From the NCBI GenBank assembly GCA_029239755.1, contig JARBUI010000008.1:1-64000 (forward strand): a stretch of DNA of 64,000 nucleotides, read 5' to 3'. Numbering within the stretch: the stretch's first letter is position 1; every line of letters starts with the position of its first letter. A model generated the notes under the pieces. That model searched no databases. It was not told the DNA's origin and worked only from the letters and a program-made list of their open reading frames with translations. The stretch comes from Clostridia bacterium (lineage in GTDB: Bacteria; Bacillota; Clostridia; Lachnospirales; Cellulosilyticaceae). Position numbers and translations under genes: made by a program. Positions 24,213 through 33,122 of this stretch are shown in pieces.

Positions 24213-25298
24213 ATGAGTCATATAGTTAAAATAGATAATGTAGTAAAAAAATACGGCGACTTTGTCGCAGTAAACCATATTTCTTGTGATATAAAGCAAG
24301 GAGAATTTTTTACACTGTTAGGTCCGTCGGGATGTGGTAAAACCACACTGCTTCGTATGATTGCTGGTTTTAATTCTATTGATGGCGGGCAGATTTTATT
24401 TGATGATAAAGTTATTAATAATATTGAGGCACATCAAAGAGATATTGGAATGGTGTTTCAAAATTATGCGATTTTCCCTCATATGACCGTGTTTGATAAT
24501 GTCGCTTATGGTTTAAAGGCTCGTAAGATGGGGAAGGATCAGATTCACACAAAGGTCATGGAGGCACTGGCTCTCGTACACATCGAAAATCTCAAGGATA
24601 GAAAGCCGTCTGAGCTTTCGGGGGGACAACAGCAGCGCGTTGCACTTGCAAGGGCTATTGTTATCCGTCCTAGTGTTCTTTTGATGGATGAGCCGCTTTC
24701 AAATTTGGATGCAAAGCTCAGGGTTCAGATGAGAACTGTCATTAAAAAGCTCCAAAAAGAGCTTGGCATCACTACCGTCTATGTTACTCATGATCAGGAG
24801 GAGGCGCTGGCTATTTCAGATCGCATCGCCATTATTAACCAAGGAAAGGTCATGCAGATTGATACACCTGAAATCATCTACAAAAGGCCGCAAAATGCTT
24901 TTGTAGCAGGCTTTATTGGTACTTCTAACTTCATGGAAGGGGACGTTATTAAGATGGAGGATGATATGACCGCTCATGTAAAGTTGGATGCAGGAATGTC
25001 CTTTAAAATGAAACTGAAAAATAAGATTACGGGAAGAATTAAGATTTCTGTTCGTCCGGAGCAGTTTATTCTAGATAACACCTCGGATTGTTGTCTTGCG
25101 GGAGAAGTTAGTATGCATACCTTTTTAGGCGATTTTGCAAACTATGAAATAAGGCTTCAAAATGATCAAATCATTGAGGCAAATGAGTACACTAAGGACA
25201 TCGACTTTGTGCGTACACAAGGGCAGCGGATAAGCTTAACCTTTAATTCCAAGCAGATCAGTTTGTTCAATGAAGAAGGAACGGAGGTATTTTCATGA
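24213..25298 (+). CDS. ABC transporter ATP-binding protein (FbpC/PotA class)
   Basis: A 361-residue ATPase. Walker A is G-P-S-G-C-G-K-T-T (about residues 36-44), the signature L-S-G-G-Q-Q-Q-R near 135-142, and Walker B L-L-M-D-E-P near 158-163, with the switch histidine in VTHDQEEA. The C-terminal 120 residues form a TOBE-like OB domain as in sugar, iron and spermidine importers. It ends in an ATGA overlap with the permease gene, so the two are translationally coupled. Confidence 0.92.
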   Translation: MSHIVKIDNVVKKYGDFVAVNHISCDIKQGEFFTLLGPSGCGKTTLLRMIAGFNSIDGGQILFDDKVINNIEAHQRDIGMVFQNYAIFPHMTVFDNVAYGLKARKMGKDQIHTKVMEALALVHIENLKDRKPSELSGGQQQRVALARAIVIRPSVLLMDEPLSNLDAKLRVQMRTVIKKLQKELGITTVYVTHDQEEALAISDRIAIINQGKVMQIDTPEIIYKRPQNAFVAGFIGTSNFMEGDVIKMEDDMTAHVKLDAGMSFKMKLKNKITGRIKISVRPEQFILDNTSDCCLAGEVSMHTFLGDFANYEIRLQNDQIIEANEYTKDIDFVRTQGQRISLTFNSKQISLFNEEGTEVFS

Positions 25299-26965
25299 TT
25301 CATGAGAACACTGGGAAAAAAAGTTTAAAAACATATTTAAATTTTTGGAACGCAGTTAAGTGGATTTCTCTTATTCTATTGGTGCTGTTCCTCGTGTATC
25401 CGTTCTTCTCAATCATTTTTAGGAGTTTCTTAACAAAAGATGGTGGCTTTACTTTAGGAAACTATAAGACCTTTTTTACAAAGGCATATTATTTCCGCAC
25501 CTTGAAAAACAGCTTATATGTTTCATCTTGTGCAACTATCTTTTCGGTCATGCTTGGAGTTCCACTAGCATACATAACAACGCGCTACAATATTTATTCA
25601 AAAAAACTAATTAACATGATGATTATTATGTCTTTGATGTCACCACCGTTTATCGGAGCGTACTCATGGATTATGATGCTTGGAAGAAGCGGACTTATTA
25701 CGACTTTATTTGCGAATATTGGGATTACCACACCCCCTATCTATGGATTTGGAGGTATAGTACTAGTCTTTACACTTAAATTTTTTCCTTATGTCTATCT
25801 TTATGTTTCAGGGGCTATGTCAAGTATTGACAGATCTCTTGAAGAAGCTGCCGAAAATCTTGGTTCCAGTAAACTAAGAAGAACGCTTACCATTACGATG
25901 CCTGTGATTATGCCTACTTTGGCGGCAGGGGCAATTATGGTATTTATGTCTTCACTGGCAGATTTTGGAACACCTATGCTCATCGGCGAGGGCTATAAGG
26001 TTCTCCCAGTACTTGTTTATGAAGAATATATGAGTGAGATGGGTGGTAATGCTAACATGGCAGGCACACTCAGTGTTATTATTGTGTTATGCTCTACAAC
26101 GGTACTGCTTGTTCAAAAGTATGCAGTTTCACGAAGGAACTATGTGATGAGCGCAATGCGTCCCCCAATTGTAGAACAAGTTTCAACTATTAAAAGGATT
26201 CTGCTGACGGCTGTTTGTATGCTAGTCTCTTTTATTGCATTTCTGCCTCAAATTGTGGTAATCATTACTTCTTTTATCAAGACCAATGGTCCTATCTTTG
26301 TAAAAGGGTTCAGTCTGGAAAGCTACGAAAAGATATTCTATAAGCTTTCTAAGAATATTACCAATACGTTTTTGTATTCTAGTATTGCAATTATTATTAT
26401 TGTCATATTTGGTATGCTTCTTTCCTACCTTGTGGTGAAGAAAAAGAGTAAACTGACCAGTTTTTTAGATTTACTCATCATGTTCCCATATGTTATACCT
26501 GGTGCTGTACTCGGGATAAGTCTATTAGTAGCATTTAATAAACAACCGCTCATTCTTTCGGGTACAGCTTCAATAATGATTATCGCCTATGTCGTTCGAA
26601 AAATGCCTTATACGATACGATCAAGCAGTGCAATGCTTTATCAGATTGATCCAAGCATTGAAGAAGCGTCTATTAATTTGGGGGTTTCCCCTATGAAAAC
26701 CTTCTTTAAGATTACAGCAAGAATGATGGCTCCGGGTGTTCTGTCGGGTGCAATTTTAAGCTGGATTACAACCATTAATGAATTAAGTTCCAGTGTTATG
26801 TTATATAGCGGACGCACAGCAACTATTTCAGTAGCGATTTACACAGAGGTTGTTCGTTCCAGTTTTGGTACAGCTGCAGCACTTGCATCTATTTTAACCG
26901 TTGCAACCATTCTATCATTGCTGCTGTTTAATGTTATCAGCAAAGGTAAGATTTCGGTTGTATAA
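25295..26965 (+). CDS. ABC transporter permease (FbpB class, two fused halves)
   Basis: A 556-residue integral membrane protein made of two homologous permease halves in one chain. It has about twelve membrane segments and two EAA loops: E-E-A-A-E-N-L-G near residues 183-190 and E-E-A-S-I-N-L-G near 454-461, each contacting an ATPase subunit. A single fused permease is usual for the FbpB/AfuB type. It overlaps the ATPase gene by four bases and is followed by a small hairpin and the kinase gene. Confidence 0.9.
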   Translation: MIHENTGKKSLKTYLNFWNAVKWISLILLVLFLVYPFFSIIFRSFLTKDGGFTLGNYKTFFTKAYYFRTLKNSLYVSSCATIFSVMLGVPLAYITTRYNIYSKKLINMMIIMSLMSPPFIGAYSWIMMLGRSGLITTLFANIGITTPPIYGFGGIVLVFTLKFFPYVYLYVSGAMSSIDRSLEEAAENLGSSKLRRTLTITMPVIMPTLAAGAIMVFMSSLADFGTPMLIGEGYKVLPVLVYEEYMSEMGGNANMAGTLSVIIVLCSTTVLLVQKYAVSRRNYVMSAMRPPIVEQVSTIKRILLTAVCMLVSFIAFLPQIVVIITSFIKTNGPIFVKGFSLESYEKIFYKLSKNITNTFLYSSIAIIIIVIFGMLLSYLVVKKKSKLTSFLDLLIMFPYVIPGAVLGISLLVAFNKQPLILSGTASIMIIAYVVRKMPYTIRSSSAMLYQIDPSIEEASINLGVSPMKTFFKITARMMAPGVLSGAILSWITTINELSSSVMLYSGRTATISVAIYTEVVRSSFGTAAALASILTVATILSLLLFNVISKGKISVV

Positions 26966-26976
26966 AGCACCTTATA

Positions 26977-27006
26977 GGAGGAGCAGATGCTGCCGTCTGC
27001 TCCTTT
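26977..27006 (+). terminator. Short hairpin after the permease gene
   Basis: GGAGCAGA and TCTGCTCC pair around TGCTGCCG and are followed by TTT. With so few T it is probably a weak terminator that lets part of the transcription reach the kinase gene. Confidence 0.6.
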
Positions 27007-27077
27007 AGCATGCGATGCGTCATAGACGATGATGGAAAAATGTAGTAAAATTATGGCAGAACTTTTTGAAGGGGATG

Positions 27078-28877
27078 ATGATTAAAATGGTAAGAATGAA
27101 GGAAGTTAGTCAAAAGGTACATCTTAGTTTTTTTGCAAAGCTTCTTATCTGTTTTACATTTATTAGTATTATCCCTGTCCTTGTATTTGGTATTTTGTCC
27201 TATCATTTTTCCTTTAATAACTCCATGAGGGAGCTAGAGCAGCAGTCAAATGCCATTGTAGAAAATTCAATAGATAATCTTGAACATGCTATTGAAGAAT
27301 ATATAAAGGCTCTGTCTTTTTTTTGTGCTGATGAAGAGGTTATAAGTATACTTAATTCTAAGGAGATCCTTAAGCCAGCGCAGACAGCAGTGTATCAAAA
27401 GATGTATATATTACTGGCAACTAGGCCAGAAACCGTTGCTATGCATGTGATAAAAGCAGACGGTACTTTTAGTGTGAGTACTGCATTCCTGCCAGAGATA
27501 TATGATGTAGAGCAGCACTATGATTGGGGCGTATTTCGGGAACTTAACAAAAGTAACGATGCAGTCATATATTCAAACCGTTTTACATCTCCTATAGGAA
27601 AGGCTTATTGTATGACAATCGCCCAGACCATTAAAAAAGGAGGGAAGATAATCGGTTACAGTATCATTGATATACCTGAGGATGTACTTGAAACGATTCT
27701 AGCTTCATCCAAAAGCATACAACCTATATCTTACACAGTAATAGATCAGAACTATTATCTATTATATAATCGTATCTTTAGTACAAATGATATTTTTCTA
27801 AATTCTAAGCTGAGGGGCTCTTTGTCTGCTTCAAAATCAACTAAACGTTTTTATATGGAAAATCCTCAGAGGCTTATCACTTGGGGTGTCATGCCAGAAA
27901 AAACGTCGCTGACAATAATCGCCTCTGTACCAGTTGACCTGGTAGTGATGAATAATAACTATATTGCAGGGACGACCGTAGTTGTAGTCATTATCGCTAT
28001 TCTGATCTGCATTTTGGTATCTCCAATTGTAGTGCATATTCTTACACGTCCGCTTAATGAGATTGTAGAGGTCATGAAAAAGGTGCAGCAAGGAAATACA
28101 AGTGCCCGTGTTTTGGTACGTAAGAAAGATGAATTTGGATTTATTGCTTCTCATTTCAACATGACATTAGATAAATTAAATGGACTATATGAAACAAATC
28201 TTGAAAAACAAAATCGTCTTCGTCTCTCCGAGCTTAAGGCACTTCAAGCTCAGATTAATCCACATTTTCTTTATAATACGTTAGATTCTATTAAGTGGCT
28301 TGCAAAATTAAACGGGGTAAATGACATTGGTATTATGGTATCCCAACTTGGAAGACTTCTAAAAAACAGCATACATAATCAAAATGATTCTATTCAAATC
28401 CGCGATGAGGTTGCTCTTGCTGAAAGTTATCTTGCTATACAAAAAATACGTTATGGAGATAAATTTGAAGCAGAAATTCATGTAGATGAAAACATTATGC
28501 CGTGTGTAGTTCCTAAATTTATTATTCAGCCTCTGGTGGAGAATGCTATTATTCACGGAATAGAGAATAAAATTGGAAAAGCCAAGCTAATGATTCGAGG
28601 AACCAGAAAGAATGATCTTATTATCTTTGAAATTATTGATGATGGAGTGGGCATTAATGAAGAAAAACTTGTTACACTGAATCAGCGAGCAGAAGAGAAT
28701 GAAGAATCTAAAGGAAGCATTGGAATTACAAATGTGGATAAACGAATCAAGCTGTACTATGGTGAAGAATACGGCTTAAATATTATAAGCTTAGAAAATG
28801 TTGGAACTATTACGCGTATTACTATACCTTTTAAAGAGGGATATAGCGTAAAAGAAAAGGAGGTAGGCCAGGCATGA
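27078..28877 (+). CDS. Sensor histidine kinase, YesM family
   Basis: About 599 residues. Membrane helices near 15-37 and 295-320 enclose an extracellular sensor of the dCACHE type. A HAMP linker follows, then a His_kinase domain with A-L-Q-A-Q-I-N-P-H-F-L-Y-N-T-L (phosphoacceptor His) and an ATPase domain with P-L-V-E-N-A-I-I-H-G and D-D-G-V-G-I. YesM-type kinases pair with AraC-type regulators to control sugar uptake. The exact start among ATG 27075, 27078 and 27087 is uncertain; AAGGGG is at 27069-27074. It overlaps the regulator gene by ATGA, and both follow the importer they probably control. Confidence 0.9.
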   Translation: MIKMVRMKEVSQKVHLSFFAKLLICFTFISIIPVLVFGILSYHFSFNNSMRELEQQSNAIVENSIDNLEHAIEEYIKALSFFCADEEVISILNSKEILKPAQTAVYQKMYILLATRPETVAMHVIKADGTFSVSTAFLPEIYDVEQHYDWGVFRELNKSNDAVIYSNRFTSPIGKAYCMTIAQTIKKGGKIIGYSIIDIPEDVLETILASSKSIQPISYTVIDQNYYLLYNRIFSTNDIFLNSKLRGSLSASKSTKRFYMENPQRLITWGVMPEKTSLTIIASVPVDLVVMNNNYIAGTTVVVVIIAILICILVSPIVVHILTRPLNEIVEVMKKVQQGNTSARVLVRKKDEFGFIASHFNMTLDKLNGLYETNLEKQNRLRLSELKALQAQINPHFLYNTLDSIKWLAKLNGVNDIGIMVSQLGRLLKNSIHNQNDSIQIRDEVALAESYLAIQKIRYGDKFEAEIHVDENIMPCVVPKFIIQPLVENAIIHGIENKIGKAKLMIRGTRKNDLIIFEIIDDGVGINEEKLVTLNQRAEENEESKGSIGITNVDKRIKLYYGEEYGLNIISLENVGTITRITIPFKEGYSVKEKEVGQA

Positions 28878-29665
28878 TGAAAATAGTGGTAGTTGAAGAT
28901 GAAATGCTGGTAAAAAAGGGATTGATTCTTACCACCGACTGGCTGAAGTTTAACTGCGAAGTTGTGGGAGACGCGTCCAATGGTATGGAGGGAATAGATG
29001 TTATTAAGCGTATGCAGCCTGATATTGTCATTACCGATGTACGCATGCCGGGCTTAGATGGTATTAAGATGATCGAAGCATTAAAAACTGACTGCTGCAA
29101 GTCAGAATTTATCATCATTTCGGGATATAGTGAGTTTGAGTATGCAAGACAAGCAGTGAAACTGGGTGTACGGGATTTCTTAGTCAAACCTATTGATGAT
29201 GAAGATTTAGAAAATGCTCTAAAAAACACGTGCCAGGAAATTCATAATAAAAAAGTTATTAGTAAAATTCAAAATAAAATGGAGGATATTACGGATAGTC
29301 GTGTGATGTTATTTAAAGAATACATCATTAAGGAGCAAGAGGATAACAGTGATTACACTGCACGAGCCGTCAGATATATTAACCAAAATTATCAAAAGGA
29401 TATCAGTCTAAAGTCAGCAGCAGATCATCTATTTATCAGTGAAAGCTACCTAAGCCGCGTGTTTAAGACAAATGCAGGACAGACTTTTGGTGATTATCTG
29501 ACTTATTATCGCATCAAAATGGCATGTGGCTTTTTAAAAGAGCCAGATGCTAAGATTCATGAAATTGCAAAGATGATCGGCTACAAGGATCAGCGCTACT
29601 TTAGTGTCATTTTTAAAAAACTTGTAGGATTAAAGCCTAAAGAATTTCGTGATAAACTAAATTAA
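28874..29665 (+). CDS. Response regulator with AraC-type output, YesN family
   Basis: A 263-residue regulator. The receiver domain (about residues 2-120) has acidic E-D-E near its start, the phosphoacceptor Asp in I-V-I-T-D-V-R-M-P near 55 and the conserved Lys in F-L-V-K-P-I-D near 106. The C-terminal 100 residues are an AraC helix-turn-helix pair (S-E-S-Y-L-S-R-V-F-K and I-G-Y-K-D-Q-R-Y-F-S-V-I-F-K-K). It starts inside the kinase stop codon. The palindrome at 22861-22906 is a possible target, though AraC-type regulators usually bind direct repeats. Confidence 0.9.
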   Translation: MMKIVVVEDEMLVKKGLILTTDWLKFNCEVVGDASNGMEGIDVIKRMQPDIVITDVRMPGLDGIKMIEALKTDCCKSEFIIISGYSEFEYARQAVKLGVRDFLVKPIDDEDLENALKNTCQEIHNKKVISKIQNKMEDITDSRVMLFKEYIIKEQEDNSDYTARAVRYINQNYQKDISLKSAADHLFISESYLSRVFKTNAGQTFGDYLTYYRIKMACGFLKEPDAKIHEIAKMIGYKDQRYFSVIFKKLVGLKPKEFRDKLN

Positions 29666-29679
29666 GATGGAGGCGCGCC

Positions 29680-30279
29680 ATGATAAAAAATATTATTTTT
29701 GATATGGGAAACGTATTGTTAGCTTACACCCCCAAAGAGTACATAAAAACAATTACAGCGGACGAAACGATTGGGCAGGCTGTGCTGCGAGAACTCTTTT
29801 ACGGAGAAGAATGGATACAGTTAGATGCAGGTTCTATTACAGAAGAGGAAGCCATTCTACGTGTACAGTCAAGAATTCCTCAATATAATGAGTATGTACA
29901 AAGGGCAATGGATGATTGGCATTCTAACCTTACACCAGTAGAAGGGATGCCCGAGGTGGTTGAGAGATTAAAGGAAAGAGGTTATAAAATTTACCTTCTT
30001 TCTAATACAAGTATGCGCTTTTATAACTATCAGCCTAAAGTGGAGATGTTTAAATTTTTCGATGGTTTTTTTATCTCTGCTAAGGAACGTTTATTAAAGC
30101 CTGACAAAGCCATATTTGAAAGCTTCTTAGCAAGGTTTTGCTTAAAAGCAAGTGAAAGCCTATTTGTAGATGATCTTGTGGTAAATGTCAAAGGGGCAGA
30201 AAGCACTGGGATTATGGCTCATCAGTTTTGTGGAGCTTACGAACTTACTGAGTACTTAAAGAAAAAAGAGATATTATAA
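29680..30279 (+). CDS. HAD superfamily phosphatase (YihX-like)
   Basis: A 199-residue HAD hydrolase with a small alpha-helical cap. It begins I-I-F-D-M-G-N-V-L, where the first acidic residue is the nucleophile but the usual second Asp is Asn, as in several YihX/epoxide-hydrolase-like HADs. Motif II is L-L-S-N-T-S (about 104-109), motif III K-P-D-K near 144-147, motif IV F-V-D-D near 166-169. E. coli YihX dephosphorylates glucose 1-phosphate, which would suit the phosphohexomutase and importer nearby. It follows the regulator gene by 14 bases and is probably in the same operon. Confidence 0.85.
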   Translation: MIKNIIFDMGNVLLAYTPKEYIKTITADETIGQAVLRELFYGEEWIQLDAGSITEEEAILRVQSRIPQYNEYVQRAMDDWHSNLTPVEGMPEVVERLKERGYKIYLLSNTSMRFYNYQPKVEMFKFFDGFFISAKERLLKPDKAIFESFLARFCLKASESLFVDDLVVNVKGAESTGIMAHQFCGAYELTEYLKKKEIL

Positions 30280-30407
30280 TGGAAGTTTATCACTGAAGCT
30301 TTCCATTAGTTATGAAATATAAATGAGCGCACTCTATGGTTTAAATAATATCATGTTTGGTATATAATAGGGGTAAGACAAAACAAAACATAGAAGGAGT
30401 GCTTATT

Positions 30408-30593
30408 ATGACAGCTGATAAAAAAGTTTTACATGAACTTATAGATAAATTGCCAGAGGGCCGTGTAGCGGAGGTCATGGACTTTATAAGTCGTTTAAAT
30501 ATAAAAATTGAAAAAAAAATAGAAGGCTTGACTAATACTAATGACTATTCCTTAGCTAAAGCTTGGGAAGAAGACGGAGCATGGAGAGATTAA
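30408..30593 (+). CDS. Small DUF2281-like protein
   Basis: A 61-residue acidic protein. Its first half, L-I-D-K-L-P-E-G-R-V-A-E-V-M-D-F-I, matches the short helical pattern of DUF2281, often found as antitoxin-like genes. No toxin gene is next to it. ATG 30408 has AAGGAG 8 bases upstream and a TATAAT at 30363-30368. A stable terminator follows, so this is a complete one-gene transcript. Confidence 0.65.
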   Translation: MTADKKVLHELIDKLPEGRVAEVMDFISRLNIKIEKKIEGLTNTNDYSLAKAWEEDGAWRD

Positions 30594-30663
30594 TACAAGA
30601 AAATTTAACTGGATTAGAATCCTATTTTTAGCAGTTATTCATCTTAGCTATACTGGATTATTT

Positions 30664-30703
30664 AAAGGGGCAATGCTTACAAGCACTGCCTCTTTAAATT
30701 TTT
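30664..30703 (+). terminator. Intrinsic terminator
   Basis: AAAGGGGCAATGCTT pairs with AAGCACTGCCTCTTT with two mismatches around a short loop, followed by AAATTTTT. Confidence 0.8.
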
Positions 30704-30710
30704 AAAAAGT

Positions 30711-30759
30711 ACTTTACCTGTCGTGGTAGTTATGTTATAATTACTACGACAGGTAAAGT
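30711..30759 (+). promoter_or_regulatory. Promoter inside an inverted repeat (probable PadR operator)
   Basis: The -35 TTTACC (30713-30718) and -10 TATAAT (30736-30741) are 17 bases apart. They lie within an inverted repeat whose arms are 30711-30730 and 30743-30759 (ACTTTACCTGTCGT ... ACGACAGGTAAAGT), with three extra bases in the left arm. ACGACAG occurs once more at 30760-30766. Binding here would block RNA polymerase, as expected for autoregulation by the PadR-type regulator encoded directly downstream. Confidence 0.75.
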
Positions 30760-30794
30760 ACGACAGATGTAGTAGTTGTTAAGGAGGAGTTTAA

Positions 30795-31139
30795 TTGATA
30801 AGCAGCGATGTGATACGTGGTTATAACGATACCATTATTCTAAGCCTCCTTTTAGAAGGTGATTCTTATGGTTATGAAATTTCTAAAAACATACGAGCAG
30901 TAACAGATGAACAATATGTTATGAAAGAAACAACGCTTTATTCTGCATTTAGCCGTCTTGAAAAAAACGGGTATATTGAATCCTATTATGGTGAAGAGAC
31001 TCAGGGTAAAAGACGAACCTATTTTAGAATAACTCAAAGTGGAATGACCTATTACAAGGAAAAGTGCGAAGAATGGGGTTTAACCAAAAAAGTAATCAAC
31101 AAATTTGTAAAGGAGCTGAAAGATAGTGGAGACCATTAA
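30795..31139 (+). CDS. PadR family transcriptional regulator
   Basis: A 114-residue PadR-type winged helix protein. I-L-S-L-L-L-E-G-D-S-Y-G-Y-E-I (about residues 15-29), then T-T-L-Y-S-A-F-S-R-L-E-K-N-G-Y-I-E (about 46-62) as the recognition helix and wing, and Q-G-K-R-R-T-Y-F-R-I-T-Q-S-G after it. PadR regulators of this short type pair with the membrane protein gene behind them and often respond to membrane-active compounds. The start is TTG 30795 behind AAGGAGGAG. It overlaps the next gene by 14 bases. Confidence 0.9.
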   Translation: MISSDVIRGYNDTIILSLLLEGDSYGYEISKNIRAVTDEQYVMKETTLYSAFSRLEKNGYIESYYGEETQGKRRTYFRITQSGMTYYKEKCEEWGLTKKVINKFVKELKDSGDH

Positions 31140-32094
31140 AAGCTATTTAGAAAATATGTTTCGAAATTTGCCGCAAACAGAGGAAATACAGCGTTTAAGA
31201 AATGAACTATTTTTAAACATGGAAGAAAAATATCACGAACTTAAAAAAGAAGGGAAATTGGACAATGAAGCAGTAGGCATTGTTATATCTGAATTTGGTA
31301 ATATTGATGAGCTGCTGGAAGAAATGAATATTGGGACAATAGATAATAGAGATGTTTATCCTACAATAAATCTTGAAGAAGCAAAGGAGTTTATTTTATT
31401 AAAAAGCAAAACTTCATATCTGGTAGGGCTAGGAGTAGGGTTAATTCTGTTTGGGGTATCACTATTGATTCTATTGACACAACTCGCAGAAGATGATCTT
31501 ATTTTTAGGACATTGTCGTCAAATGCAAAATATACATTACCAGTTATATTTTTATTCTTATTAATCGTACCAGCAGTTGGCCTTTTTATCTATTCCGGAA
31601 CTAAACTTGAAAGATTTAAATTTATTGATGAAGGAGTTTTTTCACTTGCATCTGCAGCAAAAGTTGTTTTGAATAAAGAATTATCTCATGTTTCTTCAAA
31701 ACAAAGTTTTGGTACAATCATTGGGGTTTGCATTTGTGTATTATCTCCAGTTGCTATTTTTATCGGTTCACTATTTGGAGACAGCTTTTCAGCGTATGGA
31801 GTATGTGTTCTTCTCATTATGATAGCTATAGCTGTGTTCATTTTTATTAGCACAGGAGGTGTTTCAGAGGCCTATAAAAAGCTATTGAAAATAGATGGAT
31901 TTGATCCTGAGCGCCAAAAAGAAAATAAAGTTATCGGTGCTGTTGCAGGCGTTGTTTGGCCGATGGCTGTTTGTATCTTTTTATTCTGCGGCTTTGTTTT
32001 TAATCTTTGGCGTATCAGTTGGATTATATTTCCGATAACAGGAGTGCTCTTTGGCGGATTCAGTGCATGCTATAGTATCATTAAATCAAAATAA
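31126..32094 (+). CDS. Permease-prefix (DUF1700-like/HAAS) membrane protein
   Basis: A 322-residue protein. The N-terminal 75 residues are an alpha-helical HAAS-type signalling domain (L-R-N-E-L-F-L-N-M-E-E-K-Y-H-E-L-K-K-E-G). It is followed by about six membrane segments. Such proteins are almost always encoded with a PadR-like regulator and are thought to act with it in membrane-stress responses. GTG 31126 follows AAGGAG by 8 bases and lies inside the regulator gene, so translation is coupled. Confidence 0.8.
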   Translation: METIKSYLENMFRNLPQTEEIQRLRNELFLNMEEKYHELKKEGKLDNEAVGIVISEFGNIDELLEEMNIGTIDNRDVYPTINLEEAKEFILLKSKTSYLVGLGVGLILFGVSLLILLTQLAEDDLIFRTLSSNAKYTLPVIFLFLLIVPAVGLFIYSGTKLERFKFIDEGVFSLASAAKVVLNKELSHVSSKQSFGTIIGVCICVLSPVAIFIGSLFGDSFSAYGVCVLLIMIAIAVFIFISTGGVSEAYKKLLKIDGFDPERQKENKVIGAVAGVVWPMAVCIFLFCGFVFNLWRISWIIFPITGVLFGGFSACYSIIKSK

Positions 32095-32429
32095 ATGCTC
32101 TAATATTTAATGACCAGCCAGTACATCATAGTTTGTGCTGGTTTTTTCATGTGTAAAATATTTGAAATGAGGATCATTTTTTCTTTCATTACTCTTTTAG
32201 CTTTAACGTTTTATACAACTACGGTAATGCCAAGGTATTAAATGCAGTTAGTGGTATAGCTTCTTTTACTTGAATAATATGATAATAGCCATTGAACATG
32301 ATATAATGTAGGCAGTGAAATTGCATGTAGAAGTGTAAAGTGACATGATAATGAGTGAGGATTTATAGTTAAAGAAGTTTATCAAAGTTAATAGAAATCA
32401 AAACTGATTAAAAAGCAGAGGGAGAACGA
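32095..32429 (+). other. Gap with terminator and weak promoter
   Basis: Besides the terminator at 32118-32147, this 335-base gap has a TATAAT at 32302-32307 that may be the -10 element for the following lipoprotein gene. No -35 at the usual distance is evident. No gene was found. Confidence 0.4.
32118..32147 (+). terminator. Intrinsic terminator
   Basis: CCAGTACA pairs with TGTGCTGG (one G-T) around an 8-base loop, followed by TTTTTT. Confidence 0.85.
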
Positions 32430-33023
32430 GTGATGAAGAAATATTTAATAATGTTAGTAATATGTATTATGGCAGCAAATCTAACCGCATGTAATCAAAA
32501 AGGTAACGGTTCTGTGAGGGCTGTGACAGATCAGCCAAATGGGACGGTAGGAATAGCTTTGGATTATAAGGAGAGAAATACATACTCATCTAATCAGTTC
32601 GCAGTTTGGATTGAAGACTTAGACGGTCATTTTATAAAAACAGTCTATGTAACAAGTTTTACAGCTAATGGCGGTTATAAGAAAAGAGAAGCCGCCCTGC
32701 CTATTTGGGTAGAAAGATCGCACATTGCTTCAGCCTCACAAAAAGAAATCGACGTAATAACCGGTGCTACCCCAAAATCAGGGAACATCATGTACACTTG
32801 GGATCTTACAGACAAGGATGGGCAAGCTGTTGCAGAGGGAAAATATACATTTTATGTTGAGGCGACTGTTTATGAGGAAAGCAGAATTCTATTTAGCGGG
32901 ATAATAGATATTAGTGGGAAGGATTCCACAGTGATAGCTGATGCAGAATATACATCAGCTTTAGCAAAGGAAGAAACTATTATAAAAAGAGTAGCAGCAA
33001 CATGGAAAAATCCAGTTAACTAG
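32430..33023 (+). CDS. DUF2271 domain lipoprotein
   Basis: A 197-residue exported protein. The signal sequence ends in the lipobox N-L-T-A-C (Cys near residue 21). The mature part matches DUF2271: F-A-V-W-I-E-D-L-D-G-H-F-I-K-T-V-Y-V-T-S-F-T-A (about residues 66-88), then A-A-L-P-I-W-V and a G-A-T-P-K-S-G block. DUF2271 proteins are often encoded near ApbE flavin transferases and FMN-binding electron-transfer proteins, but none is adjacent here. Ribosome binding site GAGGGAG lies 8 bases upstream. Confidence 0.75.
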   Translation: MMKKYLIMLVICIMAANLTACNQKGNGSVRAVTDQPNGTVGIALDYKERNTYSSNQFAVWIEDLDGHFIKTVYVTSFTANGGYKKREAALPIWVERSHIASASQKEIDVITGATPKSGNIMYTWDLTDKDGQAVAEGKYTFYVEATVYEESRILFSGIIDISGKDSTVIADAEYTSALAKEETIIKRVAATWKNPVN

Positions 33024-33066
33024 TCTAAGATCATGGGGTTCCCTCTTTAAATGATAGTATGGGATA

Positions 33067-33109
33067 GCAAAAAAGGATGGTTCAGTTAAACTGAATCATC
33101 CTTTTTTGC
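33067..33109. terminator. Bidirectional terminator between convergent genes
   Basis: GCAAAAAAGGATGGTTCAG and CTGAATCATCCTTTTTTGC form a nearly perfect 19-base stem with A- and T-runs in its arms. It serves both the DUF2271 gene and the minus-strand lipoprotein gene. Confidence 0.9.
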
Positions 33110-33122
33110 TAAACTTGTTGAA

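Noticed and set aside
22980-26965. Naming the ABC importer as an iron(III) transporter fbpABC
   Set aside because: The whole class is often labelled iron, but no Fur box is present and the neighbours handle sugar phosphates; the iron ligands are not evident.
32180-32275. Short open stretch in the gap after the HAAS membrane protein gene
   Set aside because: About 25 codons end in a TGA but have no start, no ribosome binding site and no recognisable family; a gene remnant cannot be told from chance.
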